Assembly: GCF_007827045.1 (NCBI RefSeq)
Contig: NZ_RPFW01000014.1
Coordinates: 1 to 48,372 of the forward strand
DNA from: Trebonia kvetii
GTDB lineage: Bacteria; Actinomycetota; Actinomycetes; Streptosporangiales; Streptosporangiaceae
Direction: 5' to 3'
DNA: 48,372 bases
This document shows, piece after piece, positions 38,983-47,008 of this stretch. Numbering within the stretch: position 1 is the stretch's first letter; the number at the start of each line of letters is the position of its first letter. The notes below the pieces were generated by a model. It had not been told where the DNA came from and made no database searches. It was given only the letters and a program-made list of their open reading frames with translations. The position numbers and the translations under genes were made by a program.

Positions 38983-39969
38983 ATGAAAAACCTTATAATC
39001 GTAGGTGGTACGATGGGTGTCGGCAAAACCGCGACATGCCGCGAACTACATAAAATACTCCCAAGAAACGTATTCCTTGATGGCGATTGGTGCTGGGATA
39101 TGCACCCATTTGTTGTGGCAGACGAAACAAAGGCGATGGTAAATGGCAACATCGCCCATCTGCTTAACAGCTTCCTCGCTTGCTCGGAATTTGAGAATGT
39201 TATTTTTTGCTGGGTACTACATGAGCAGCATATATTGGATGACCTTATAATTGCACTGAACCTCAATGGCTGTACGACCCATTGTTTTTCACTTGTCAGC
39301 ACCGAACAGGCCCTAGTCGAGAGACTAAACCGCGACATAGCTGTAGGTAAGCGGGGTGGCGACATTACAGAACGCAGCGTGGCTCGAATATCGCTCTATG
39401 ATGAGCTTGCCACGGTTAAGATTGACGTAAGCACCATCTCGCCAGCAGACGCGGCGCGGCGCATTACAGAGCACATGGCAGGCGTTCAGGCCAATATTGC
39501 AAAGCCGACTCCGGGTAGTGCGGATCGACCCCGCTCGAGGAGTGAGTCAGCCATGAACACCCAGGAAAGCGCCGATACCCGGATCGTCGACCCGGCCCGC
39601 CTCCCGTTCGCGTACCAGGACGCGCTCAACGCCGGGGACGCCGACGCCGTCGTGGCACTGTTCCACCAGGACGCGACGATGCACACCTTCACCGGCAAGG
39701 TCCTCACCGACCAGGAGGCGCTGCACGCTGAGGCGGTCCAGTCGATCGCGGCTCAGGCGCGTCTGACCAACAAGCCCAGGTCTACCCTGATCGGGGGCGA
39801 TACGGCCCTGCTCATCGTCGATTGGGACCTTGAGGCTATGTTGCCGGACGGCACCGGGATCTCGCCGACCGGAACGACGACGGCTGTCGCCCGCCGGTCG
39901 GCCGACGGGTCGTGGCGGTTCGCCATCCTCGACTGTCAAGGGGCAGTTGGATCTCCCGGGTGGTCGTAG
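38983..39969 (+). CDS. P-loop kinase-like domain fused in frame to a SnoaL-like protein
   Basis: One open frame of 328 codons made of two parts. Residues 1-170 are a P-loop NTPase/kinase: LIIVGGTMGVGKTATCREL (Walker A GTMGVGKT) and the LID-like region LNRDIAVGKRGGDI. This part is AT-richer than everything around it (two 60-base rows counted by hand: 30 and 22 G+C) and looks like it was imported from a low-GC bacterium. Residues 191-328 are a SnoaL/NTF2-like domain (LPFAYQDALNAGDADAVVAL, FHQDATMHTF) with host-like GC. An ATG at 39553 with GAGGAGTGAG just upstream could start the SnoaL gene on its own, so the fusion may be only a lost stop codon. Confidence 0.7.
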   Translation: MKNLIIVGGTMGVGKTATCRELHKILPRNVFLDGDWCWDMHPFVVADETKAMVNGNIAHLLNSFLACSEFENVIFCWVLHEQHILDDLIIALNLNGCTTHCFSLVSTEQALVERLNRDIAVGKRGGDITERSVARISLYDELATVKIDVSTISPADAARRITEHMAGVQANIAKPTPGSADRPRSRSESAMNTQESADTRIVDPARLPFAYQDALNAGDADAVVALFHQDATMHTFTGKVLTDQEALHAEAVQSIAAQARLTNKPRSTLIGGDTALLIVDWDLEAMLPDGTGISPTGTTTAVARRSADGSWRFAILDCQGAVGSPGWS

Positions 39970-40071
39970 TCGCTTCAGGCGGGGCGATACCACGCCCTGC
40001 AGTGGCTTCGGTAAGCCGGTTGCTGTCGCCTTGGGTGACGTCCGGGCGGGCTCACCACGGCTCAGTCATCC

Positions 40072-41562
40072 CTAGTGGGGCCTGATGTAGACCATCCTCG
40101 AGCGGCGACCGGCCGTCATCATCATTGCGTCCGAGTCCATCGACAACCCGCCCGCCGGGAGGGTTGCCGGGTCCACGCCAACGCCGAGCAGCGTGCGGGT
40201 AACGCCTTGGGCGGCGTCGAGCAGGTCGTCGAGCGCGCGGGTCAGGTGCGCGCCGGTGACGGCGGGGAGCGCCGGGTCGTCGTGCAGCGCCTCAAGGACG
40301 CTGCGCCTGATCAGTTCCTTCAGGAAGGATGCGGTCGTGCCGTCGGTGCGCTCCACGGCTGCCTGGACGTCCGCTTCGGTCAGCGCCAGGGGCACACCTC
40401 TGCCGTAGAGGGTGAGCAGCCGTTCCCTGGCCGCAGCGTCCGGCAGGTCGATCTCGACCGCGACGTCGACGCGGCCGGGGCGGGCGGCGAGCGCCGGCTC
40501 GAGCAGGTCGGCCCGGTTGGTGGTGAGCAGGAACAGCAGGTCGGCGTCTGCCGCCGCGCCGTCCATCGAGTCAAGCAGGTCGAACAGAACGGGACTCGAC
40601 CGCGGTCCCATCGTCCGGTCCTCGGCCACCAGGTCGACGTCCTCAAGCACGACCACCGCGGGCTGCAGTGCGCGGGCCAGCTCGGTGACCGGTCCGACGG
40701 CGACCAGGGACCGGCCAGTCAGCACCAGGCGGGTGTACCCGGTCATCTGCCCGAGTAGGTAGCGGGTCGTGTGCGTCTTGCCCGTACCTGGCGGTCCGTA
40801 GAGCAGCAGGCCGCGCTTGAGGTGCTGGCCGGCGGCCAGCAGCGCGTCGCGGTGCGCCGCCACGCCGAGTGCATGCCGTTCGATCCTGTCGAGGACGAGG
40901 CCGGGCAGCACGACGTCGTCGCGAGCGAGCCCGGGCGGTGCGCCGAACCCGAGTACCACGTTGCCCATCGGGCCGATCGACACGTCGAGCATGTGACCGC
41001 GGTAGACGTTCAGCTCCGCGCGGAGCGCGTCCAACTCGGCGAGGACGCCCTGGGCTGTCTCGACCGGCAGTCCGGCGACCTCGACCTCGAGGGAGGGATG
41101 GTGATCGCCGGGTCCCTGGATGAACAGCACATAGGAGCCAAGTGGGTCGGTGACGAGAAGGATTGCCGATCTGAGGCAGCCCAGGGTCGAGCCGGGGCCG
41201 TTGGGCAAGTCTGCCAGTGCGGGCGCGGCCAGCCGGACCGGCGCCATCGACTCGGCCGTGACGAGTTGCTGCAGGTTCGGCGGCGCGTGGTGCGGCGGAA
41301 CGGTGATGCCGTGGATGTCGACCGTGCGGCCGGGGCGCGCGCACCAGGCGTCGAGCGCCGTCTGCAGGTTGACGTGCTCGAGCGGGGGCAGCTCCCGGGT
41401 CACTACCGAGTGCGCCATGCCTTCAGCGCCGAGGAACTCGGCAAGGAGTACGTCGACCTCGTTGCGCTCCTCGTCGCGGGCAGAGTTGCTGATCCAGTCG
41501 AGGAACGCACGGAACGCAACGGCGAACTCGCGTACCTCGGCCTCAGGCGCCTTGTCCGACAT
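40072..41562 (-). CDS. AAA+ ATPase (CDC48/FtsH-like fold)
   Basis: A 496-aa protein. Residues 1-220 form an N-terminal region without known motifs, except a helix-rich start and the strand block DVSIGPMGNVVLGFG. Residues 240-450 are an AAA+ module: RGLLLYGPPGTGKTHTTRYL (Walker A 256-263), VVVLEDVDLVAEDR (Walker B), sensor FLLTTNRADLLEPALAARPG with the second region of homology, then a small helical lid. Its role is unknown; CDC48-type AAA proteins unfold or remodel other proteins. No partner peptidase or substrate is encoded nearby. It runs convergent to the SnoaL gene. Confidence 0.88.
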   Translation of the reverse strand: MSDKAPEAEVREFAVAFRAFLDWISNSARDEERNEVDVLLAEFLGAEGMAHSVVTRELPPLEHVNLQTALDAWCARPGRTVDIHGITVPPHHAPPNLQQLVTAESMAPVRLAAPALADLPNGPGSTLGCLRSAILLVTDPLGSYVLFIQGPGDHHPSLEVEVAGLPVETAQGVLAELDALRAELNVYRGHMLDVSIGPMGNVVLGFGAPPGLARDDVVLPGLVLDRIERHALGVAAHRDALLAAGQHLKRGLLLYGPPGTGKTHTTRYLLGQMTGYTRLVLTGRSLVAVGPVTELARALQPAVVVLEDVDLVAEDRTMGPRSSPVLFDLLDSMDGAAADADLLFLLTTNRADLLEPALAARPGRVDVAVEIDLPDAAARERLLTLYGRGVPLALTEADVQAAVERTDGTTASFLKELIRRSVLEALHDDPALPAVTGAHLTRALDDLLDAAQGVTRTLLGVGVDPATLPAGGLSMDSDAMMMTAGRRSRMVYIRPH

Positions 41563-41700
41563 GCCGTCAGCCTAACAACGCGCCCCGCACCCAACCATTT
41601 GTTTTATCCCTGCCGTGAGCCGGTCCGCGGCTCTCCGTTTGGAATCGGGCACTCGGGAAAGTGGTGGGTGCTTAGCAGCGAACCTACAAGGAGGTATGCC

Positions 41701-42015
41701 ATGACGATCGGTGCAGGCATTTTGCTGATCGCGGTGGGAGCAATCCTTAGATTCGGGATCTCGACCGTATCCACGCACGGCTTTGGCATTCACACGATCG
41801 GCGACATCTTGATGGTCGTCGGAGCCCTTGGCGTGGTGCTGTGGCTGATTGTGTGGGCCCCCTGGGCTCCGCGCGCCCGTAGTCGCCGCACGGTCTACCG
41901 CGAGGAAGTGCCGCCCCGCCGCACGGTCTACCACGACGAAGTCCCGCCCGGCGAAGTTCCCCCGGCCCGCAGGTACACCGTCGACGAGACCTACGACGAC
42001 GAATATCGCCGCTGA
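41701..42015 (+). CDS. DUF6458-type membrane protein with a repeated tail
   Basis: A 104-aa paralogue of the protein at 16895-17119: TIGAGILLIAVGAILRFGIS and IGDILMVVGALGVVLWLIVW form the two membrane helices. The C-terminal tail is specific: RRTVYREEVPP, RRTVYHDEVPP and ARRYTVDETYDDEY, a Tyr-containing 11-residue repeat. The AAGGAGG ribosome site 6 bp upstream of the ATG is near perfect. Function unknown. It lies between the AAA ATPase gene (divergent) and two small genes on the plus strand. Confidence 0.88.
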   Translation: MTIGAGILLIAVGAILRFGISTVSTHGFGIHTIGDILMVVGALGVVLWLIVWAPWAPRARSRRTVYREEVPPRRTVYHDEVPPGEVPPARRYTVDETYDDEYRR

Positions 42016-42098
42016 GCAGACGACACGACGCCGCAGCCGCTTACAGTTGACCGGGGGCGCTGGTCCGACGTCGTGTGTGGTGCCTGGAGGCTGATTTC

Positions 42099-42347
42099 AT
42101 GTCGGGTGTTGTCCAGCAGCTCCCGGCACTGATCGGTGTCGTGATCGGCGCGCTGGAGCGGTTCGCTCGCGGCGAGCGTACCGACACCGAGCAGTGGGAC
42201 GCGCTGATGGCGGACGTCATTGCCGACAGGGCGCGGTTTTACGCCGAGGCCCGGCGTGATCTGGGCATCACCAGCGGCCAGCTCCCGTCAAGCGGCCGGT
42301 GGGACGCAGACCCCATTTCCGTTACCCCGACCGGCTTGGCAACATAG
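42099..42347 (+). CDS. Small hypothetical protein
   Basis: An 82-aa protein: VVQQLPALIGVVIGALERFA is mildly hydrophobic, followed by a helical charged block TEQWDALMADVIADRARFYA and EARRDLGITSG. It may be partly membrane associated. CTGGAGG upstream is compatible with the ATG at 42099; a longer frame from 42075 is possible. Followed 26 bp on by the YjbR-like gene, likely in one transcript. No family recognised. Confidence 0.5.
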   Translation: MSGVVQQLPALIGVVIGALERFARGERTDTEQWDALMADVIADRARFYAEARRDLGITSGQLPSSGRWDADPISVTPTGLAT

Positions 42348-42373
42348 CCGGCGAGCGCGCACGGGAGCCCGCA

Positions 42374-42685
42374 GTGCTGCAGATCAGCGAGGTAGACAGG
42401 CTCGCCGCGGCGCTCGCCGGCGTACGCCGCAGCACGACGGACGGGCTGGCCCAGTGGCGCTACCACGGCAGGCTGGTCGCCCGCCAGATCGACGGCACCA
42501 CCCTGGTGATCCGCGCCGACTTCGACTACCGCGACTGGCTGCTGCGCCAGTTCCCCGACACCTTTAGCGTCCCAGCCAGGTACGCCAAGCACATGATGGT
42601 CATCGCCGACCTGACGAACGGCGACGCCGGCGCCATTGAGGACGCTCTCGAGGCGGCATGGCAACTGCAGCGCAGTGCCGACTGA
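42374..42685 (+). CDS. MmcQ/YjbR-like protein
   Basis: A 103-aa protein (GTG start at 42374): ISEVDRLAAALAGVRRSTTD, WRYHGRLVARQIDGTTLVIR, DYRDWLLRQFPDTFSVPARY and MMVIADLTNGDAGAIEDALE. The order of an N-terminal helix followed by an R-x-x-x-x-DG-T strand, a P-x-x-F segment and a last D-A-x-x-E-x-x-W helix fits the MmcQ/YjbR-like fold, which has a CyaY-like structure and unknown function, sometimes DNA-binding. Short and possibly N-terminally truncated; upstream in-frame sequence to 42299 exists. Confidence 0.65.
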   Translation: MLQISEVDRLAAALAGVRRSTTDGLAQWRYHGRLVARQIDGTTLVIRADFDYRDWLLRQFPDTFSVPARYAKHMMVIADLTNGDAGAIEDALEAAWQLQRSAD

Positions 42686-42695
42686 GACAAACGTT

Positions 42696-43340
42696 TCACA
42701 CTTGCTCGAGTAGCGGCGTGATGGTGGCGATGTCGGTGAGCAGCGCGTCCCCGCTGAACCTGAAGTCGTCGAGCACCCGCTGCATGGCCGTGTGGTCCCG
42801 GCCGCCGCAGGCGTCGGTCACCACCACGGGGATGAACCCGAGGTCGACGGCGTGCGAGACGGTCGGCGCGATGCCGATCTCCAAAGCCACGCCGACGATC
42901 GCGACGGACCGGACGCCCAGGTCCCGCAGCGCCATTTCCAGTGGGGTCCCGGCGAAGGCGGACATGGCCAGCTTGTCGAACACGGCCTCATCGTCGCGCG
43001 GAGCCAGGTCCGCGACGATCTCCGAGCCTGGCGCATCGCGAAGGAACCATGACTGGACCTTCTCCGCGCTGTCCACGTGCTGCCAGGACATCGCGGTGCG
43101 CAGCTGCGCCGTGCCCATCAGCCTCACAGGAAGCGACATGTGCCTGGTGAAGAACACCGGATAGCCACCGGCCCGCGCCGCGGTGAGCACCCGTGACACC
43201 CGCTCAACCGCCTCGGCCCCGTCGTCAGGCAACTGCCGCAGCACGCCGGCCTGCATGTCGTAGACGATGAGAGCCATCGTCGCCGGATCGCCGGCGTCCT
43301 CGATCGTCTCAGGGATGTCCAGGCCGGAATGTCGGCGCAT
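42696..43340 (-). CDS. Isochorismatase-like protein lacking the catalytic cysteine
   Basis: A 214-aa protein with an isochorismatase-like fold. The catalytic Asp is D28 in ALIVYDMQAGVLRQL and the Lys is in AVFDKLAMSAFAGTPLEM. The nucleophile motif, usually GVATD-x-C-V, reads VGVALEIGIAPTVSHAVDLG, with Gly where Cys belongs. The end (TDACGGRDHTAMQRVLDD) is typical. The Cys-less form is a recurrent subgroup as far as I recall, so it may bind a ligand or do other chemistry instead of being a hydrolase. It lies convergent to the YjbR-like gene. Confidence 0.85.
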   Translation of the reverse strand: MRRHSGLDIPETIEDAGDPATMALIVYDMQAGVLRQLPDDGAEAVERVSRVLTAARAGGYPVFFTRHMSLPVRLMGTAQLRTAMSWQHVDSAEKVQSWFLRDAPGSEIVADLAPRDDEAVFDKLAMSAFAGTPLEMALRDLGVRSVAIVGVALEIGIAPTVSHAVDLGFIPVVVTDACGGRDHTAMQRVLDDFRFSGDALLTDIATITPLLEQV

Positions 43341-43442
43341 GACTCACCTCCACACGTGCCAGTCAACACCAGGTCACTGTCAGCCTGCCCGCCGACGGCG
43401 CCGTCTGGGCGTGCCAGCCGAGCACCGCCTACGCTTCGTGGC

Positions 43443-44231
43443 ATGGCGAGGGCCATCGATAATGACGTGTACGAGCGGCTTGGCGCGTCGTGGTGGGACG
43501 AGACGAGCCTGCTTAGCCTGCTGCACGGCAGCTTCACGCCGGCGCGCTTCGGCTATTTCCGTGGCGTCCTCACCCGGCGGTTCGGCGCCGCGGCCGCGGG
43601 GCGGCGGGTGCTGGACATCGGCTGCGGCGGCGGGTTCCTCGCCGAGGAGTTCGCCGCGCTTGGCTACCGGGTTACCGGGATCGACCCGTCACCTAAGTCG
43701 GTCAGCGCGGCGCGCGCCCACGCGGCGGAACGGGGCCTGCGCATCGGTTACCTGGCGGGGACCGGCGAGGAACTGCCCGTCGGCGGCGCCTCCTTCGGCG
43801 TGGCCTGCTGCTGTGACGTGCTTGAACACGTGACCGACGTGGACCGGGTGATCGGTGAGGTGGCGCGGGTGCTCGAGCCCGGCGGCCTGTTCCTGTTCGA
43901 CACGGTCAACCGCACGCTGAAGAGCCGGCTGCTTGCGGTCAAGGCCGTGCAGGAGTGGCGGCTGACCCGCCTCACCGACGTGGCGCTGCACAACTGGGAC
44001 ATGTTCATCACTCCCGCCGAGCTGACCGCCGTCCTGCGGCGGCACGGGCTGACCCCCGGCGAGATCACCGGCCTAGCGCCGCGCGCGAATCCGCTCGCCG
44101 TGCTCCGCGCGTACGGCGGCGCCCGCCGCGGCCGGATCAGCTACGGCGAGCTCAGCCGGCGGCTGGACGTGGGACTGGTAGCCAGCACGGCCCTGTCCTA
44201 CCTGGGATTCGCCGTCAAGACGCAAGGCTAA
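43443..44231 (+). CDS. UbiG-like SAM-dependent O-methyltransferase
   Basis: A 262-aa class I methyltransferase. It begins IDNDVYERLGASWWDETSLL, as in UbiG-like proteins, then the SAM motif RRVLDIGCGGGFLAEEFAAL and VTGIDPSPKSVSAARAHA. Later motifs include CDVLEHVTDVDRVIGEVARV and LEPGGLFLFDTVNR. UbiG acts on ubiquinone precursors in Gram-negatives; actinomycetes use menaquinone, so this one likely methylates another phenolic or polyketide-type compound. ATG 43443 fits. Single gene with a methyltransferase of another type 148 bp downstream. Confidence 0.88.
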   Translation: MARAIDNDVYERLGASWWDETSLLSLLHGSFTPARFGYFRGVLTRRFGAAAAGRRVLDIGCGGGFLAEEFAALGYRVTGIDPSPKSVSAARAHAAERGLRIGYLAGTGEELPVGGASFGVACCCDVLEHVTDVDRVIGEVARVLEPGGLFLFDTVNRTLKSRLLAVKAVQEWRLTRLTDVALHNWDMFITPAELTAVLRRHGLTPGEITGLAPRANPLAVLRAYGGARRGRISYGELSRRLDVGLVASTALSYLGFAVKTQG

Positions 44232-44301
44232 GGCTGCCAAGGCACGGCCGAACGCCAGCACGCCCGACCGACACGTCCTCCTTGCGGTATAACGCGACGC
44301 G

Positions 44302-44337
44302 TCATATCGTTCCGATGTATCGCCTCGATATATCGAG
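44302..44337. promoter_or_regulatory. Cluster of CGATATATCG-type palindromes before the second methyltransferase
   Basis: The perfect 14-bp palindrome CTCGATATATCGAG (44324-44337) is preceded by CATATCG-TTC-CGATGTATCG (44303-44322), a second degenerate palindrome, giving overlapping half sites. This region is 42 bp upstream of the start codon at 44379. Repeated ATATCG/CGATAT elements are typical operators of PadR-type or similar repressors, but no such regulator gene is adjacent. Confidence 0.5.
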
Positions 44338-44378
44338 CCGATGGTTAACTCTCACACCCCGGCGGACAGGGAGCTGCG

Positions 44379-45137
44379 ATGAAGCGAATCGACTACGACA
44401 CGGAGCAGTACCAGGACTACGCGCGCGGCCGTGCGCTTACCGAGCAGCAGTTGCAGGCGTGGCTCGGCGCCTTCGCAGCGGTGCTGCCCGAGCGGCGCCC
44501 GCTGGCGGGATTGGATGTCGGCTCGGGTACCGGCAGGTTCACGCCCGCGCTAGCGCAAGCGTTCGGGCCGGTCACCGGCGTCGAGCCGTCGGTTCGCATG
44601 CGCGAGGTGGCGCAGGCGCAGTCCCGGCATCCCGATGTGCGGTATGTGGCAGGCTCCGCCGAGGAGTTGCCGGTGCCGTCCGGCAGCGCCGACTACATTC
44701 TCATGTTCTTGTCCTGGCATCACGTCCAGGACAAGCGCAGGGCGACCCGGGAGCTGGCGCGGGTGCTCAGGCCGGGCGGCCGACTGCTGCTGCGCGCCAA
44801 CTTCAGCGACCACCATCCCCGGCCGTGGTGGCTAGCGCACTTCCCCCGTGGCTATGAGACGGACGCCGCGCTGTTTCAGCCGCTGCACGAGGCCATCGCG
44901 ATGTTCACGGCGGACGGCTGGCGCGTCGCCAGCTTCGGCACGGTCACCGAGCCGTCCTATGGCACCCGCGCCGAAATGCTCGGACGGCTGCGCCTACGCA
45001 CCCTGTCGTTCTTCGCGCAACTCAGTCCCGACGAAGTTGAGACCGGCTTCCGCCGCCTTGAGGAGGCTGTTGCCGCGGATCCCGGTGCGCCGGCGCCCGT
45101 GTTTTCCGAGCCGCTGCTCACGCTCGAGCGGTGCTAG
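44379..45137 (+). CDS. SAM-dependent methyltransferase (Methyltransf_11 type)
   Basis: A 252-aa protein: DYDTEQYQDYARGRALTEQQ at the start, SAM motif LAGLDVGSGTGRFTPALAQA, then GVEPSVRMREVAQAQSRHPD, VRYVAGSAEELPVPSGSADY, LSWHHVQDKRRATRELARVL and RPGGRLLLRANFSD. Substrate unknown. The ATG at 44379 has AGGGAG upstream. Its regulation is likely set by the palindrome cluster at 44302-44337. Its last 20 bases overlap the convergent gene at 45118. Confidence 0.9.
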   Translation: MKRIDYDTEQYQDYARGRALTEQQLQAWLGAFAAVLPERRPLAGLDVGSGTGRFTPALAQAFGPVTGVEPSVRMREVAQAQSRHPDVRYVAGSAEELPVPSGSADYILMFLSWHHVQDKRRATRELARVLRPGGRLLLRANFSDHHPRPWWLAHFPRGYETDAALFQPLHEAIAMFTADGWRVASFGTVTEPSYGTRAEMLGRLRLRTLSFFAQLSPDEVETGFRRLEEAVAADPGAPAPVFSEPLLTLERC

Positions 45138-46002
45138 CGGCCGCGTCATCGCGTGACGCGGTCGCCGTCCTGGGGAAGGCGCCCGCCTTGAGAACGGCTC
45201 GCGTCATGGCCTTGCCGATCCGCACGACTTCCTCGGTGCGCTGCTCGCCCAGGTACTGCCAGGGCGGTGCGGCCAGCAGGTCGGTCTGGTCTTCGATCTG
45301 GGCGCGCAGCTCACGTCCGGCCGGTGTCAGCTCGCCCTGGGAGTCGAGCAGGCCGCGGGGAGCGAGGCCGCTGACCGCGCTATCCCACTGATCCTGGCTC
45401 CAGCCGCGGGTGGCCCTAGCCAACTCCGGCGTGAATCCCTTCCCGGTCGCGCAATGGGTCACCAGTGCCTCGATGCCGCTGAGTCCCGCACTGGCCAGCG
45501 CCCACAGGTGACCGTCACCACGGTGCTCGCGCAGCAGCGACGCGGCGTGCCACATCACCAGGTGCGGCGCGTCGGGCCAGGCCAGGTCCGCGTGTCCGGC
45601 GTAGAGCGGCCGCCCCTCGGGGCTGCACGCACCGACCGCCTCGCGGAGGATCGCGGCCAGCTCGATCATGTCAGCAGAACCGATGACGTCCGGGCCGAGC
45701 AGCCGGGTCAGCGCGGCGTCGGCGGCGGCGAAGCGGGCGCCGACCACGACATCCGGGCTGGCCAGTTCCCAGGCTGCGGGAACGCACCGGGCTACCAGGC
45801 TCGGGTTGAAGTTATAAAAGGTCGCGGCGACCACGCCGCCGCTTACCGCGCCCATCGGCGCCGCGCGGCCCGCGAAATAGCACATCCGACCTGCCCGCAG
45901 GCCGACGCCGGTGAGCTCCTGCTCGGTTTCTGGAACGAAGTAGATGAGCGAGTGGAGCAAATTGGTGGCGTCGTGGCCACTTCGGGCAAGAGAAAAGGTC
46001 AT
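45118..46002 (-). CDS. SCO6745-family protein
   Basis: A 294-aa protein typical of a family common in actinomycetes: HSLIYFVPETEQELTGVGLR, RMCYFAGRAAPMGAVSGGVV, ATFYNFNPSLVARCVPAAWE and a C-terminal winged-helix-like part WSQDQWDSAVSGLAPRGLLD, GELTPAGRELRAQIEDQTDL. The GLL-x-x-x-G-x-LT-x-x-G motif is the wing, so the C-terminus is thought to be a degenerate helix-turn-helix. Relatives are annotated as SCO6745-family hypothetical proteins; no role is proven. The ATG is at 46002. Confidence 0.82.
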   Translation of the reverse strand: MTFSLARSGHDATNLLHSLIYFVPETEQELTGVGLRAGRMCYFAGRAAPMGAVSGGVVAATFYNFNPSLVARCVPAAWELASPDVVVGARFAAADAALTRLLGPDVIGSADMIELAAILREAVGACSPEGRPLYAGHADLAWPDAPHLVMWHAASLLREHRGDGHLWALASAGLSGIEALVTHCATGKGFTPELARATRGWSQDQWDSAVSGLAPRGLLDSQGELTPAGRELRAQIEDQTDLLAAPPWQYLGEQRTEEVVRIGKAMTRAVLKAGAFPRTATASRDDAAASTARA

Positions 46003-46040
46003 GCGTGCACCATAACGGCGCTTGTTGGGCTATGCCATCG

Positions 46041-46853
46041 CTAGCCGGTGCCGATCGCGGCGAGGGCCGCGAACAGGATCGTCGCGATGGCGAAAATGAC
46101 GTGCGCGGCTATGGTGAGCACGGGCGCGCGCCTGCCCGGGCCGTCCGCGGAGCTTGGCTGGCGCGGAAGGAAGACGAGCGCCATACCCAGTCCTGCGACA
46201 AGAGGAAGCAGGCAGGCGGCGCCCCACGCGATGCCGGTCGTGCCCGACGCCAAGTAGACGATCCAGGTCAGCAGGCTCACGGCGGCAAGCCCCAGGTGCG
46301 CCCGGTTCAGGGCAGGGAGGCGGAGCCTGGCGGCGGGGCGGCGCAGCCGGGCGGCGCCGCGGCGCGTGCGGTCGCGCGGTATACGCCTGGCCAGCAGGCT
46401 CAGGCCGAGGGCAACCGTGACTAGCCATGCGCCGAGGGCGATCAGGCTCAGGGTGGTCCTGCTGACCCAGCGGGTTCCCGTGGTGAGCTGCCGCGGCTCG
46501 CTGCGGGGCGCGGGGATGGCGACGTACATGTGCGCCAGATAGGGGCTCGCCCGCACGATGCGCTGCCGTCGCTGCGCCTTTCCGCGCACGCCGCTCGCCG
46601 CGGAGCGGAGCGCGGTGCCCACCGCCGAGTCGATCTGGGCGGCCGTCAGGCCCTGGCAGGCAGGGGGGAGCGCGGTGACCGTGACGTGCTGCCTGATGGC
46701 CGACATGCCGAACTGAACACACGATTCGACCGAGGCCCCCGAGCTGCCTGGCGGGCCCGAGCACCCGGCGACGCCGAGTGCCGCGAGGACCAGAGCGGTC
46801 ACCGCGACTGGTGCGGCGGCCCGGTTTCCTCGCGCGGGCAGGGGATGTCTCAC
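46041..46853 (-). CDS. Predicted lipoprotein with four membrane helices
   Basis: A 270-aa protein. A signal peptide (PVAVTALVLAALGVAGC) ends in the lipobox VAGC with the lipidated Cys at about residue 31. An extracytoplasmic segment of about 100 residues contains two more Cys (VESCVQFG, LPPACQGLTAAQID) that could form a disulfide. The rest has four hydrophobic helices (LIALGAWLVTVALGLSLLAR to IIFAIATILFAALAAIG) separated by a very basic loop (RRGAARLRRPAARLRLPA). No family recognised; the mix of lipobox and membrane helices is unusual. Confidence 0.6.
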   Translation of the reverse strand: MRHPLPARGNRAAAPVAVTALVLAALGVAGCSGPPGSSGASVESCVQFGMSAIRQHVTVTALPPACQGLTAAQIDSAVGTALRSAASGVRGKAQRRQRIVRASPYLAHMYVAIPAPRSEPRQLTTGTRWVSRTTLSLIALGAWLVTVALGLSLLARRIPRDRTRRGAARLRRPAARLRLPALNRAHLGLAAVSLLTWIVYLASGTTGIAWGAACLLPLVAGLGMALVFLPRQPSSADGPGRRAPVLTIAAHVIFAIATILFAALAAIGTG

Positions 46854-46938
46854 GCTGCCAACCTCACCACATCGGTGCGTCGCGGCACAGGGCCCGTGAT
46901 TACCGGCCGATGATTTCCCGCCCGGCTGCCAGTCTCAT

Positions 46939-46965
46939 CCAGCGCGGACCTTCGCCGGGTCCGCG
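46939..46965 (+). promoter_or_regulatory. Stem-loop in the leader of the PPOX gene
   Basis: AGCGCGGACC (46939-46948) pairs perfectly with GGTCCGCGCT (46956-46965) around a 7-nt loop. It lies 44 bp before the ATG at 47009 and 85 bp from the start of the divergent lipoprotein gene. Either a leader hairpin or the end of an upstream transcript. Confidence 0.4.
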
Positions 46966-47008
46966 CTGATCAGCAGGACACCGCCCTTCCTTGACTGGAG
47001 AGATGCCA

